Of a stretch of DNA of 64,000 nucleotides, positions 10,679 to 20,625 are shown in pieces (the stretch's first letter is position 1; the number at the start of each line of letters is the position of its first letter). Position numbers and translations under genes: made by a program. The stretch lies in the NCBI GenBank assembly GCA_001770775.1, contig MESA01000028.1, forward strand, positions 1-64,000, read 5' to 3'. The stretch comes from Burkholderiales bacterium RIFCSPHIGHO2_12_FULL_63_20. Lineage in GTDB: Bacteria > Pseudomonadota > Gammaproteobacteria > Burkholderiales > Burkholderiaceae_C. The notes under the pieces were generated by a model that saw only the letters and a program-made list of their open reading frames with translations, did no database searches and was not told the origin of the DNA.

Positions 10679-10700
10679 TTATGTCTTATATAAGACATAA
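10679..10700. promoter_or_regulatory. Perfect 22-bp palindromic operator candidate upstream of aceA
   Basis: TTATGTCTTATATAAGACATAA equals its own reverse complement; a second repeat GTCTT-TGCC-AAGAC follows at 10701-10714. Confidence 0.75.
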
Positions 10701-10780
10701 GTCTTTGCCAAGACCCGCAAACCGCGTTAGACTGGCAACTTCTCGCACCGTATCACCAACACTCCCCCGGAGATCTCGTC

Positions 10781-12097
10781 ATGACGAAACTCACCCGTGA
10801 ACAGCAAATCGCTGCCCTGGAAAAAGACTGGGCCGAAAACCCCCGCTGGAAGCTTGTCAAGCGCGGCTACTCCGCTGCTGACGTCGTCCGTCTGCGCGGC
10901 AGCCTGCAGCCTGAGTACACCCTGGCCAAGAACGGCGCTGAAAAGCTGTGGGAAAAGGTCAACGGCGGTGCCAAGAAGGGCTACGTGAACGCTTTCGGCG
11001 CCATCACCGCCGGTCAAGCCATGCAACAAGCCAAGGCTGGCCTGGAAGCTGTGTACCTGTCGGGCTGGCAAGTTGCCGCTGACGGCAACACCTCCGAAAC
11101 CATGTACCCCGACCAGTCGCTGTACGCGTACGACTCGGTGCCCACCATGGTTCGCCGCATCAACAACACCTTCAAGCGCGCTGACGAAATTCAGTGGGGC
11201 CGTGGCATCAACCCCGGTGACGAAGGTTTCGTGGACTACTTCCTGCCCATCGTCGCTGACGCTGAAGCCGGTTTCGGTGGCGTTCTGAACGCTTTCGAAC
11301 TGATGAAGAACATGATCGCTTCGGGCGCTGCTGGCGTTCACTTCGAAGACCAGCTGGCCGCTGTCAAGAAGTGCGGTCACATGGGCGGCAAGGTGCTGGT
11401 CCCTACCCGTGAAGCCGTTGAAAAGCTGATTGCTGCTCGTTTCGCTGCTGACGTGATGGGCGTGCCCACCATCGTTCTGGCTCGTACCGACGCTGAAGCT
11501 GCCAACCTGCTGACTTCCGACTGCGACGACAACGACAAGCCGTTCGTCACCGGCGAGCGCACCCAGGAAGGCTTCTACCGCGTCAAGAACGGTCTGGAGC
11601 AAGCCATCAGCCGTGGCGTTGCATACGCTCCGTACGCTGACCTGGTGTGGTGTGAAACTGGCGTGCCTGACATCGGCTTCGCCCGTGAATTCGCCCAAGC
11701 CGTGCACGCCGCCTGCCCTGGCAAGCTGCTGTCGTACAACTGCTCGCCTTCCTTCAACTGGAAGAAGAACCTCAACGACTCGCAGATCGCTTCCTTCCAG
11801 GAAGAGCTGTCGGGCCTGGGCTACAAGTACCAGTTCATCACCCTGGCTGGTATCCACATCAACTGGTACAACACGTTCCAGTTCGCCCACGCTTACGCTC
11901 GCGGCGAAGGCATGAAGCACTACACCGAAATGGTGCAAGAGCCCGAATTCGCAGCTCGCGAAAAGGGTTACACCTTCGTGTCGCACCAACAAGAAGTGGG
12001 CGCTGGCTACTTCGACGACGTGACCACCGTGATCCAAGGTGGTTCGTCTTCCGTGAAGGCCCTGACCGGCTCGACCGAAGAAGAACAGTTCCACTGA
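10781..12097 (+). CDS. aceA: Isocitrate lyase
   Basis: [11 protein letters not shown]...[24 protein letters not shown]...[17 protein letters not shown]...[15 protein letters not shown]. Confidence 0.96.
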   Translation: MTKLTREQQIAALEKDWAENPRWKLVKRGYSAADVVRLRGSLQPEYTLAKNGAEKLWEKVNGGAKKGYVNAFGAITAGQAMQQAKAGLEAVYLSGWQVAADGNTSETMYPDQSLYAYDSVPTMVRRINNTFKRADEIQWGRGINPGDEGFVDYFLPIVADAEAGFGGVLNAFELMKNMIASGAAGVHFEDQLAAVKKCGHMGGKVLVPTREAVEKLIAARFAADVMGVPTIVLARTDAEAANLLTSDCDDNDKPFVTGERTQEGFYRVKNGLEQAISRGVAYAPYADLVWCETGVPDIGFAREFAQAVHAACPGKLLSYNCSPSFNWKKNLNDSQIASFQEELSGLGYKYQFITLAGIHINWYNTFQFAHAYARGEGMKHYTEMVQEPEFAAREKGYTFVSHQQEVGAGYFDDVTTVIQGGSSSVKALTGSTEEEQFH

Positions 12098-12138
12098 TCG
12101 CCCTTTGAAATCCGCCACGCTGCGGATTTCAACGGATC

Positions 12139-12172
12139 AAAAAAAGCCACCCTCCGGGGTGGCTTTTTTTTT
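12139..12172 (+). terminator. Intrinsic terminator after aceA
   Basis: GCCACCC-TCCG-GGGTGGC then T9. Confidence 0.9.
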
Positions 12173-12340
12173 GCTCACGCCCCCCTGAGTGAGGGGGTTG
12201 GTCAATGTTTGTGAATTTGTAACGGAGTCGTCACTGGCGATCCCTAGAGTCCGCCTGCGCCCCCGAATCGCAGGCCAGTCCTGGAGCGGCACGTGAGGGT
12301 GTGAATTTTGTCCATCACCTCTCTCTGACTTGCCACACCC

Positions 12341-15139
12341 ATGCTGACCAGAACTCATGCTTCTCCGGCTCCGCGGCGTCTGACTGCTGCTTTGGCTGCC
12401 GCTCTTCCTCTGTGCCTCCTTGGGCACGTTTCTGCCTCACAGGCCGCCCTCGTCATCAGCCAGGTCTACGGTGGTGGCGGCAACTCTGGCGCCACTTACA
12501 AGAACGACTTTGTCGAGTTGCTCAACAACGGCTCCGCGTCCGTGTCAGTGGGAGGGTGGTCGGTCCAGTACGCGTCTGCCACGGGCGGGACGTGGCAGGT
12601 CACCCAGCTTCCGGCGGGCCTGGTGGTGCAGCCAGGTCAGTACGTGCTGGTTCAGATGGCGGCCGGAACGGGTGGTACGACGGCATTGGTTCCAGATGTC
12701 CTGGGAACCACAGCCATGTCTGGCACGAGTGGCAAGGTGGCGCTGGTCACGAGCACGGCTGCTTTGTCCGGGTCGACCCCGGTCGGCCTGCTGGACATGG
12801 TCAGTTACGGCTCGGCCACGCCCATCGAGGGAACGCCCATGCCGGTGCTGAGCAACACCACGGCCGCCCTGCGCACGGACGCTGGCTGCACCGACACGAA
12901 CAACAACGCAGCTGATTTCGTCGTGGGCAGCCCTTCGCCACGTAACAGCGCTTCGCCCTTGGTGAGCTGTGGCAGCACCTCGACGCCCCCGCCGGTGACG
13001 CCGGTAGCGCCTTCGCTGGAGATCCCCGCTATTCAGGGAATGGGCGCGACCAGCGCCTACGTGGGACAAGTGGTGCGCACCTCCGGTGTGGTGACCCGGT
13101 TGACCAACAACGGCTTCTATCTGCAGGCCTTGCAGGGTGATGGCCTGGAGGCCAGCTCTGATGGCTTGTATGTGTTCACCAACACGGCTCCTGGCGTGAG
13201 CGTGGGGCAGCTGATCGCGCTGACCGGTACCGTGGCTGAGTTTGCTGGGGGCGGCTCGACCGTCACCCAGTTGACCTCACCGGCAGACATCGTGGTGCAA
13301 GGCTCCGGCTACAGCGTCACGCCGACGCCGATCACCTTGCCGGTCTCTGGCGGGTTGGAGCGCTACGAGGGCATGGTGGTGACGGTGAATGGCCCGCTGA
13401 CGGTCAACCAGAACTACTTCCAGGCCCGCTACGGCCAGCTGACGCTGTCGGCAGGTGGGCGCCTCGAAACCCCGACCAATCGCCACCGCCCTGGCACGCA
13501 GGCGGCCGCCCTGGCGGCTGACAACGCCAGCCGCCGCATCGTGCTGGAAGATGGCAACTCCCGCCAGAACGTCAATCCGACCCCATTCACGGGGCCGACG
13601 GGGGCTTTGCGCGGCGGTGACACCCTGGGTTCGGTCACGGGCATCATTGACTACGGTCCATCGACTGCCACGGTCAGCGGGCCAGGCGACTATCGGATCG
13701 TGCCGCTGAACCCCGGAGCCATCAGCTACACCATCACGCATCCTCGCCCGACCTACGTGCCTTCAGTTGGCGGCAACTACAAGGTGGCCAGCTTCAACGT
13801 GCTGAACTACTTCACCACGTTCACCAACGGCGAAACCATCGTCAACGGGCAGACGGGCCAGACGTGCGTGGCAGGGCAGACTGCCGCGGCAAGCTGCCGC
13901 GGCGCCAGCAACTACACGGAGTTCCTGCGTCAACGCACCAAGATCGTGGAGGCACTGAGCAAGATCGATGCAGATGCCGTCGGGTTGATGGAGGTGCAGA
14001 ACAACACGGTTGCCGCTCAGAACCTCGCCGACGCCCTCAACGGCAAGATGGGGGCTGGGACCTACGCGGTCGCGCCCGGGCCTGCTGCGGGGGTGATCGG
14101 CACGGACGCCATCAAGGTGTCCATGATCTACAAACCTGCCAAGCTGCAGCCGGTGGGCTTGTCTCAGATTGATGCGGCGCCCATCAACAACCGCCCGACA
14201 CTGGCTCAGACCTTCCGGGTGGCCAACGGTGAAGCCTTCACGCTGGTGGTCAATCACCTCAAGAGCAAAGGCAGTTGCCCGACCTCAGGGCTCGACAAGG
14301 ATCAGGGCGACGGCCAAGGCTGCCACAACGATACCCGTCTGCAGCAGGTTAAGCAGTTGCGCAACTTTGTCGGCTCGCTGCAGGCTGCCTCGGGCGCATC
14401 GGATGTGCTGTTGGTCGGGGACTTCAACGCCTATGCCAAGGAAGATCCCATCCATGCGTTGACCAGCAATGGTTACGTCGATCAGATCGGTCGTTTCAAC
14501 ACCTTCGGCTACTCCTATGTGTTCGATGGGGCCGCCGGCCGTCTGGACCATGCCATCAGCAGCGCGTCCTTGTCGCCCAAGGTCTCGCATGCCCTGGATT
14601 GGCACATCAACGCCGACGAGTCGCTGGCCCAGGACTACAACCTGGAGTTCAAGCAGCCGCTGTGCACCACCTGTGCGCCCGATCCTTACACCACCACGCC
14701 ATACCGTTCGTCGGATCACGACCCGCTCGTGGTGGGGCTCAACCTGTACAACCAGTACATCACGGCTTCGGCCACCAGCACCTCGGTGGTCGGCACGACC
14801 GGTGACGATCTGATCACGGTCGGAGCGGGGCGTCGCACGCTGACAGGTGGGGCTGGGCGCGACCAGTTCGCCTTCCGCTCAGACTTCACCGGCGGCGCCA
14901 CCATCACCGACTTTGCCCCCAGGGCGGATGTGATCAGCCTGAGGGCAGTGCTGCAGGCCCTGCGTGTTCAGGTGGCCGACCCGATCGGCCAGGGCTACGT
15001 CAGCTGCGGCGCATCCGGGGCCACCGATGCCCTCGTTTATATCGATCCCGACGCGAATGGTCCGTCGCCCCGCCGCCCGCTGATCTCACTCAAGAACATC
15101 GCCTGTGATGCGCTGAGCCATACCAACTACATCTTCTGA
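12341..15139 (+). CDS. ExeM/NucH-family extracellular endonuclease with lamin-tail-like N-domain and RTX-like C-terminal segment
   Basis: Signal peptide; LVISQVYGGGGNSGATYKNDFVELLN; YKVASFNVLNYFTT; FTLVVNHLKSKGSCP; LLVGDFNAYAKEDPI; YRSSDHDPLVVGL; C-terminal GDDLITVGAGRRTLTGGAGRDQFAF. Confidence 0.9.
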   Translation: MLTRTHASPAPRRLTAALAAALPLCLLGHVSASQAALVISQVYGGGGNSGATYKNDFVELLNNGSASVSVGGWSVQYASATGGTWQVTQLPAGLVVQPGQYVLVQMAAGTGGTTALVPDVLGTTAMSGTSGKVALVTSTAALSGSTPVGLLDMVSYGSATPIEGTPMPVLSNTTAALRTDAGCTDTNNNAADFVVGSPSPRNSASPLVSCGSTSTPPPVTPVAPSLEIPAIQGMGATSAYVGQVVRTSGVVTRLTNNGFYLQALQGDGLEASSDGLYVFTNTAPGVSVGQLIALTGTVAEFAGGGSTVTQLTSPADIVVQGSGYSVTPTPITLPVSGGLERYEGMVVTVNGPLTVNQNYFQARYGQLTLSAGGRLETPTNRHRPGTQAAALAADNASRRIVLEDGNSRQNVNPTPFTGPTGALRGGDTLGSVTGIIDYGPSTATVSGPGDYRIVPLNPGAISYTITHPRPTYVPSVGGNYKVASFNVLNYFTTFTNGETIVNGQTGQTCVAGQTAAASCRGASNYTEFLRQRTKIVEALSKIDADAVGLMEVQNNTVAAQNLADALNGKMGAGTYAVAPGPAAGVIGTDAIKVSMIYKPAKLQPVGLSQIDAAPINNRPTLAQTFRVANGEAFTLVVNHLKSKGSCPTSGLDKDQGDGQGCHNDTRLQQVKQLRNFVGSLQAASGASDVLLVGDFNAYAKEDPIHALTSNGYVDQIGRFNTFGYSYVFDGAAGRLDHAISSASLSPKVSHALDWHINADESLAQDYNLEFKQPLCTTCAPDPYTTTPYRSSDHDPLVVGLNLYNQYITASATSTSVVGTTGDDLITVGAGRRTLTGGAGRDQFAFRSDFTGGATITDFAPRADVISLRAVLQALRVQVADPIGQGYVSCGASGATDALVYIDPDANGPSPRRPLISLKNIACDALSHTNYIF

Positions 15140-15176
15140 TGTGGTGCATCCCCTGACTTTTGACCCCATTCAGATC

Positions 15177-15740
15177 ATGATCACACTTCGTACCTCTCTC
15201 ACGTCGCGTGCCACGGCCGTACGCAGCGTCGCCGCAGGTTTGCTGCTGACAGTGATGGCCACGTCCGCCTCTGCCGCGCTGTTCACCCTCAACGGCGAGG
15301 TCTCATTTGGGCCCTTGACAGGCGCATCCATCACCGGGAGCTTTGCCTACGATGAACCTCTCGGCGGTGGTTATGCCGAGGCTCCCTTGAGCAAGTTCAT
15401 CCTCGACTTCATGGGGCAGACCTACACCCTGGCCTTGCCGAATGCATCTGGCCAGGCTTGGGTGAGCGATGGTGTCTTTGCGGGTTTTCAGTACGTTCTG
15501 AATGCCGATGAGGCCCATCCCGACGTCGGCATATCACTGCTCTCAGGTGATGCCATCTTCGGGCCTTGGTCGGAGGGGTACTTTGCGTTCACGACCAACC
15601 CACTGGACGACATTCAGGCCCAGACTTCATGGGGCGCCTTCACGGTGAGTCCATCTGCGGTCCCTGAGCCTGGTCAGCTTGCGCTGTTGCTGGCGGCCGG
15701 CGCCGCTGCGATGGTGGCTTCCGGGCGTTGGCGGGTGTGA
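15177..15740 (+). CDS. PEP-CTERM sorting-domain secreted protein
   Basis: Signal peptide and C-terminal VPEPGQLALLLAAGAAAMVASGRWRV (VPEP, TM helix, basic tail). Confidence 0.85.
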   Translation: MITLRTSLTSRATAVRSVAAGLLLTVMATSASAALFTLNGEVSFGPLTGASITGSFAYDEPLGGGYAEAPLSKFILDFMGQTYTLALPNASGQAWVSDGVFAGFQYVLNADEAHPDVGISLLSGDAIFGPWSEGYFAFTTNPLDDIQAQTSWGAFTVSPSAVPEPGQLALLLAAGAAAMVASGRWRV

Positions 15741-15790
15741 TCGGTTCCGCCCGGGGCCTCCACAGGCGTCGGGTGGTCAGCACATCGGCG

Positions 15791-16819
15791 TCAGAACTTG
15801 AGCTTCACGCCGGTGCCGATGGCCCAGGCTCGATTTCGCGGCAACGCGGGCTCCGAGCGTGGCCAGAAATGGCCCACGATGACCTCGCCAATCACGAAGT
15901 CCTGGTGAATCGGCTGGGACCACTTCATCTGCAAGCCATAGTCTCGAACGCCGACGGGTTGCCCGATCACGCCGTTGAACAAGGCCTCCAGCGACAGTTG
16001 CCGCTGACCCTCGAAGGCCTTGAATACGCCCGCGCTGCTGGACCAGCCCGCATCCTTGCTTTTGGCTGTCGCCGTGATGGCATTGAGCCAACGTGCGGTC
16101 AGGCTTGGCGTCAGGAAGTGCTCGTACGTCAGCGCGGTGGTGGAGCCGAGTTGGTCTGCCACGCTGTAGAACAAAGTTTCGCGAAACTCGACGCGGTCCT
16201 TCGGGCTCACCTCCCAGATGTGGCGGTAGCGCACCTGGCCATAGGGCTTGAGCCCCCCACGGAAGCCCAGCCGCACATCCAGGTTGTCACGCAAGGTGGC
16301 GCCGATACCGGCGAAGAACGCGTTGTCACGGTTGTCGCCGCGCAGCAGCTGTTGCTGTCGTGTGAAGGTGTCAGGTTGGTCGGTGACGATTTCTCGCCGG
16401 TCGTCGTTGCCGACGAACAGATACTGGTACGAAGCCAGATTGGGCAGGCGAAAGCGCGCCCTGAAGCGCACACCCAGGCTGGCTGAGTCATCCTCACGTT
16501 TGTACAGAGAGAGCCCCAGCTCGCCGTTGGTGACCTTGCCGCCTTCGGAAAACGGGATGTCACCAAACCAGCCATCAACACCACTGGCCAGCCATTCCAC
16601 AGACGACCGCACGCCGGTACGCGTTCGGTTCATGAACGACTCGTTTGGCGTTGGCGACGACGCTGGATCAGTGCCCATCTGGGTGCTGACTGGGCTGACG
16701 CTGGAAGGTGTCGCCTCAGTGCTTTGCGCGCCAGCAGCCCAAGGCAGGCAGGCGCACAGGAGCAGCAGGCGTGCAGGCGGCGCAGGGCGGTTCATCCGCG
16801 AGGTGGTGCGAGTGTTCAT
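15791..16819 (-). CDS. Hypothetical outer-membrane beta-barrel-like protein
   Basis: Signal peptide from MNTRTTSRMNRPAPPARLLLLCACLPWAAGAQS; alternating amphipathic strands; C-terminal aromatic ...GTGVKLKF. Confidence 0.6.
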   Translation of the reverse strand: MNTRTTSRMNRPAPPARLLLLCACLPWAAGAQSTEATPSSVSPVSTQMGTDPASSPTPNESFMNRTRTGVRSSVEWLASGVDGWFGDIPFSEGGKVTNGELGLSLYKREDDSASLGVRFRARFRLPNLASYQYLFVGNDDRREIVTDQPDTFTRQQQLLRGDNRDNAFFAGIGATLRDNLDVRLGFRGGLKPYGQVRYRHIWEVSPKDRVEFRETLFYSVADQLGSTTALTYEHFLTPSLTARWLNAITATAKSKDAGWSSSAGVFKAFEGQRQLSLEALFNGVIGQPVGVRDYGLQMKWSQPIHQDFVIGEVIVGHFWPRSEPALPRNRAWAIGTGVKLKF

Positions 16820-17016
16820 CCAAGCTTCCAGAGTGGCGTGAGGCTGCCCAACGTCACCAGAGCGACCCTCGGGCCACGCCAGCATACATCCGACCGGGCG
16901 GCGCAGGCATCGGTACAAGGCACAGGTGCGTGCTCGCCGCTACAATATGCGGGTTGGCGCCAGGTTTGGGTGCGCCCTGTACAACAGGTAAGAAGCGTAG
17001 AAAGGCAGATCCGGTT

Positions 17017-17064
17017 ATGACACCGCGAACTTCGACCACTTCCTCTACCTCGACCGAGGTCTAG
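17017..17064 (+). CDS. Thr-rich leader peptide [15 protein letters not shown] upstream of thrS
   Basis: 6 Thr among 15 residues, directly upstream of an antiterminator/terminator pair and thrS. Confidence 0.75.
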   Translation: MTPRTSTTSSTSTEV

Positions 17065-17103
17065 TCGGCTGGCCGCTGCTTTCGTCTTCCTGTTGTCATT
17101 CAG

Positions 17104-17130
17104 AAAGCGCGGCGTCCACCGCGCTTTTTT
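17104..17130 (+). terminator. Attenuator terminator in the thrS leader
   Basis: AAAGCGCGG-CGTCCA-CCGCGCTTT 9-bp stem ending in a T6 tract, before thrS ATG 17184. Confidence 0.85.
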
Positions 17131-17183
17131 CATGTCCCTCGCGGCCTGGCTGCGGGCGCACTCCAGATACTGAAGGTTCCCTC

Positions 17184-19103
17184 ATGATTTCCATCCAATT
17201 GCCCGACGGCTCCAAGCGTGAATTTCCAGGCCCCGTGACCGTGGCCGAAGTGGCCGCGTCCATCGGTGCCGGTCTGGCCAAAGCCGCGCTGGCGGGTCGG
17301 GTCGGCCGGGGCGAAGCCGCCCGCCTGGTGGACACCAGCTACCGCATCGAGGCGGACGAGTCCCTGGCCATCGTCACCGAGAAGGATGCCGACGGTCTGG
17401 ACGTGATCCGTCACTCCACCGCCCACTTGCTGGCCTATGCCGTCAAGGAGCTGTTCCCCGAGGCGCAGGTCACCATCGGCCCCACCATCGAAGACGGCTT
17501 CTATTACGACTTCGCCTACAAGCGCCCCTTCACGCCCGAAGACCTGCAGGCCATCGAAAAGAAGATGGCCGAACTGGCTAAGAAGGACGAGAAGGTCGAG
17601 CGCAAGGTGCTGCCCCGTGACGAGGCGGTGAGCTATTTCAAGGGCCTGGGCGAGCACTACAAGGCCGAGATCATCGAAAGCATCCCGGCCGATCAGGACG
17701 TGTCGCTTTACAGCGAGGGCGCCTTCACCGACCTGTGCCGCGGCCCCCACGTGCCCAGCACTGGCAAGCTCAAGCACTTCAAGCTGATGAAGGTGGCTGG
17801 CGCCTACTGGCGTGGCGACCACCGCAACGAGCAGTTGCAGCGCGTGTACGGCACTGCCTGGACGACCAAGGAAGACCTCGCCCAGTACCTGCACCGCCTG
17901 GAAGAAGCCGAGAAGCGCGACCACCGCAAGCTGGGCCGCGAACTCGACCTGTTCCACATCGACGACCACGCACCCGGTGTCGTGTTCTGGCATCCCAAGG
18001 GCTGGACCGTCTGGCAGGCCGTGGAGCAGTACATGCGCCAGGTTTACCGCGACAACGGCTACCAGGAGGTCAAGGGCCCACAGATCATCGACAAGACCCT
18101 GTGGGAGAAGACCGGTCACTGGGACAAGTACCGCGACCACATGTTCACCACCGAGTCGGAAAAGCGCGACTACGCGCTCAAGCCGATGAACTGCCCCGGC
18201 CATATCCTGATCTTCAATCAGGGCATCAAGAGCTACCGCGACCTGCCAGTTCGCTACGGTGAGTTCGGCCAGTGCCACCGCAACGAGCCCTCGGGCGGCC
18301 TGCACGGCATCATGCGCGTGCGCGGCTTCACGCAGGACGACGGTCACGTCTTCTGTACCGAAGACCAGATCCTGCCTGAGTGCGTGGACTTCACGGCGCT
18401 GCTGCAAAAAGTCTACAAGGACTTCGGCTTCACCGACATCATCTACAAGGTCGCCACGCGCCCTGAGGCCCGCATTGGCTCGGACGAAGTCTGGGACAAG
18501 GCCGAGCAGGCGCTGATGGAAAGCTTGCGCGCCACGGGCAGTGAGTTCACCATCGCGGTGGGCGATGGCGCTTTCTACGGCCCCAAGATTGAGTACACGC
18601 TGAAGGACGCGCTGGGCCGCCACTGGCAGTGCGGCACCATCCAGGTCGACTTCTCCATGCCGCAGCGCCTGAACGCGGAATACGTGGCCGACACCAGCGA
18701 GCGCAAGCACCCGGTCATGCTGCACCGCGCCATCCTCGGCTCGCTCGAGCGCTTCATCGGCATCCTGATCGAGCAGCACGCCGGGGCCTTGCCCGTGTGG
18801 CTGGCGCCCGAGCAGGTGGTGGTGCTCAACATCACCGATGCACAGGCTGATTACGCGCAAGAGATTGCCAAAACGCTGCAGAAGCAGGGCTTGCGCGTTC
18901 AGTTGGATTTGCGCAACGAGAAGATCACGTATAAAATCCGCGAGCACTCGATGCAGAAGGTGCCGTACTTTATCGTTGTCGGTGACAAGGAGAAGGCTGA
19001 CGGCACCATCGCCGTGCGCGCCCGGGGTAACCAGAACCTCGGTGTGATGTCACTCGACGACTTCTCCCAGAAGATCTCTCAAGACATCGCCAGCAAGGCC
19101 TGA
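17184..19103 (+). CDS. thrS: Threonine--tRNA ligase
   Basis: TGS domain start [91 protein letters not shown]. Confidence 0.97.
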   Translation: MISIQLPDGSKREFPGPVTVAEVAASIGAGLAKAALAGRVGRGEAARLVDTSYRIEADESLAIVTEKDADGLDVIRHSTAHLLAYAVKELFPEAQVTIGPTIEDGFYYDFAYKRPFTPEDLQAIEKKMAELAKKDEKVERKVLPRDEAVSYFKGLGEHYKAEIIESIPADQDVSLYSEGAFTDLCRGPHVPSTGKLKHFKLMKVAGAYWRGDHRNEQLQRVYGTAWTTKEDLAQYLHRLEEAEKRDHRKLGRELDLFHIDDHAPGVVFWHPKGWTVWQAVEQYMRQVYRDNGYQEVKGPQIIDKTLWEKTGHWDKYRDHMFTTESEKRDYALKPMNCPGHILIFNQGIKSYRDLPVRYGEFGQCHRNEPSGGLHGIMRVRGFTQDDGHVFCTEDQILPECVDFTALLQKVYKDFGFTDIIYKVATRPEARIGSDEVWDKAEQALMESLRATGSEFTIAVGDGAFYGPKIEYTLKDALGRHWQCGTIQVDFSMPQRLNAEYVADTSERKHPVMLHRAILGSLERFIGILIEQHAGALPVWLAPEQVVVLNITDAQADYAQEIAKTLQKQGLRVQLDLRNEKITYKIREHSMQKVPYFIVVGDKEKADGTIAVRARGNQNLGVMSLDDFSQKISQDIASKA

Positions 19104-19219
19104 GGTGGGGCTGCGCTTTGTCCATGTGGATGAGGCGCAGACTTGCCGGGTTTGCCTGGGTGCGTGATCAAGGTTAACCGGTGCAGGCGTCCAGAGCCTG
19201 TGGCCAAAAGGAATTCAAC

Positions 19220-19768
19220 ATCGCTAACTTCTTTGACCGCCGTACGCGCAATGACGAGCGCAAGCATCGGCTCAATCGTGAAATCATGGCTCCCGAAGTC
19301 CGCCTGACAGGCGTTGAGAACGAGCCCCTTGGTATCGTCAGTGTCCAGGAAGCCTTGCGGATGGCCGCCGAGCTTGACGTGGATCTGGTGGAAATCTCTG
19401 CCACGGCTGAACCGCCGGTCTGTCGTTTGATGGACTATGGCAAGTTCAAGTACCAAGAGCAGAAGAAGGCTCACGATGCCAAGCTGAAGCAAAAGGTCAT
19501 TGAGGTCAAGGAAGTCAAGTTCCGCCCTGGTACGGATGAAGGCGACTACCAGATCAAGCTGCGCAACCTGCGCCGCTTCCTGGAAGAAGGCGACAAGGGC
19601 AAAGTCACCCTGCGCTTCCGTGGTCGTGAAATCACCCACCAGGAAATCGGGATGCGTTTGCTGGAGCGTGTTCGCGACGATCTGACCGATGTGTCAGTGG
19701 TCGAGAACATGCCCAAACTGGAAGGGCGCCAGATGATCATGGTGCTCGGCCCGAAGAAGAAGAAATAA
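19220..19768 (+). CDS. infC: Translation initiation factor IF-3, likely AUC start
   Basis: [30 protein letters not shown]...[16 protein letters not shown]...[54 protein letters not shown] six nt upstream of ATC at 19220. Confidence 0.92.
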   Translation: MANFFDRRTRNDERKHRLNREIMAPEVRLTGVENEPLGIVSVQEALRMAAELDVDLVEISATAEPPVCRLMDYGKFKYQEQKKAHDAKLKQKVIEVKEVKFRPGTDEGDYQIKLRNLRRFLEEGDKGKVTLRFRGREITHQEIGMRLLERVRDDLTDVSVVENMPKLEGRQMIMVLGPKKKK

Positions 19769-19907
19769 TCACCCGGCTTCGGCCGTGTGATTTGCCAAGG
19801 TGGCGGTTTGGTCGCCACCACCATTGGCTCAAAGTGCCTGCAGGCCATCAAGACACGGAAGTGGTATTTCGTGGCGCCTGGCAGGAACAACTTAAAAGGA
19901 GCAGAAC

Positions 19908-20111
19908 ATGCCCAAAATGAAGACCAAGAGCAGTGCGAAGAAGCGTTTTCGCGTTCGCCCGGGTGGTACCGTCAAGCGCGGTCAAGCCTTCAAGCGCCAC
20001 ATCCTGACCAAGAAGACCACGAAGAACAAGCGCCAGCTCCGCGGCGCCGTCAGCGTGCACGAAACCAACATGGGTTCCATCGCTCAGATGTTGCCCATGG
20101 CCGGTCTCTGA
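19908..20111 (+). CDS. rpmI: 50S ribosomal protein L35
   Basis: [46 protein letters not shown]. Confidence 0.97.
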   Translation: MPKMKTKSSAKKRFRVRPGGTVKRGQAFKRHILTKKTTKNKRQLRGAVSVHETNMGSIAQMLPMAGL

Positions 20112-20148
20112 TCTTTTTGTCCTGATTCATCGCTGAAGGAGTTAATCC

Positions 20149-20508
20149 ATGCCTCGCGTCAAACGTGGTGTAACAGCCCGCGCTCGTCATAAGAAAGTTC
20201 TCGCCCTGGCCAAGGGTTTCCGTGGTCGCCGCAAGAACGTGTTCCGCATCGCCAAACAGGCTGTCATGAAGGCTGGGCAGTATGCCTACCGCGACCGCCG
20301 TGCCAAGAAGCGTGAGTTCCGCCGTCTGTGGATCGCACGTATCAACGCCGGTAGCCGTGCTTTGGGCCTGACCTACAGCAAGTTCATCGCTGGCATCAAG
20401 AAGGCATCGATCGAGATCGACCGCAAGGTGCTGGCCGACATGGCCGTCAACGACCCGGCAGCTTTTGCCAGCATCGTTGAAAAGGCCAAGGCTCAACTGG
20501 CTGCTTGA
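20149..20508 (+). CDS. rplT: 50S ribosomal protein L20
   Basis: [51 protein letters not shown]. Confidence 0.97.
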   Translation: MPRVKRGVTARARHKKVLALAKGFRGRRKNVFRIAKQAVMKAGQYAYRDRRAKKREFRRLWIARINAGSRALGLTYSKFIAGIKKASIEIDRKVLADMAVNDPAAFASIVEKAKAQLAA

Positions 20509-20583
20509 TTTTCAAGCAATCAGCAAGATGCTGCGCCCGGCTGCATCGGTTCAGGGCAACCTGAGCGGGCAGGCGGGTGATTC

Positions 20584-20613
20584 AAAGGCCAACCGTGTGT
20601 TGGCCTTTTTTTT
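20584..20613 (+). terminator. Intrinsic terminator or attenuator between rplT and pheS
   Basis: AAAGGCCAAC-CGTGT-GTTGGCCTTT with T8 tract, 12 nt before pheS ATG. Confidence 0.8.
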
Positions 20614-20625
20614 CGACACAAGACA

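Noticed and set aside
17127-17134. TTTTTCAT in the thrS leader (and again near 56150 at the trbJ start) as further ICE att sites
   Set aside because: They arise from a terminator T-tract and an MKK start codon; no ICE boundary is there. Only 50188-50195 sits at a chromosome/ICE transition.
17130-18947. 605-aa minus ORF opposite thrS, and similar large ORFs opposite aceA, pheS/pheT, fadD-like and glnA
   Set aside because: All mirror conserved genes codon for codon and lack family signatures.
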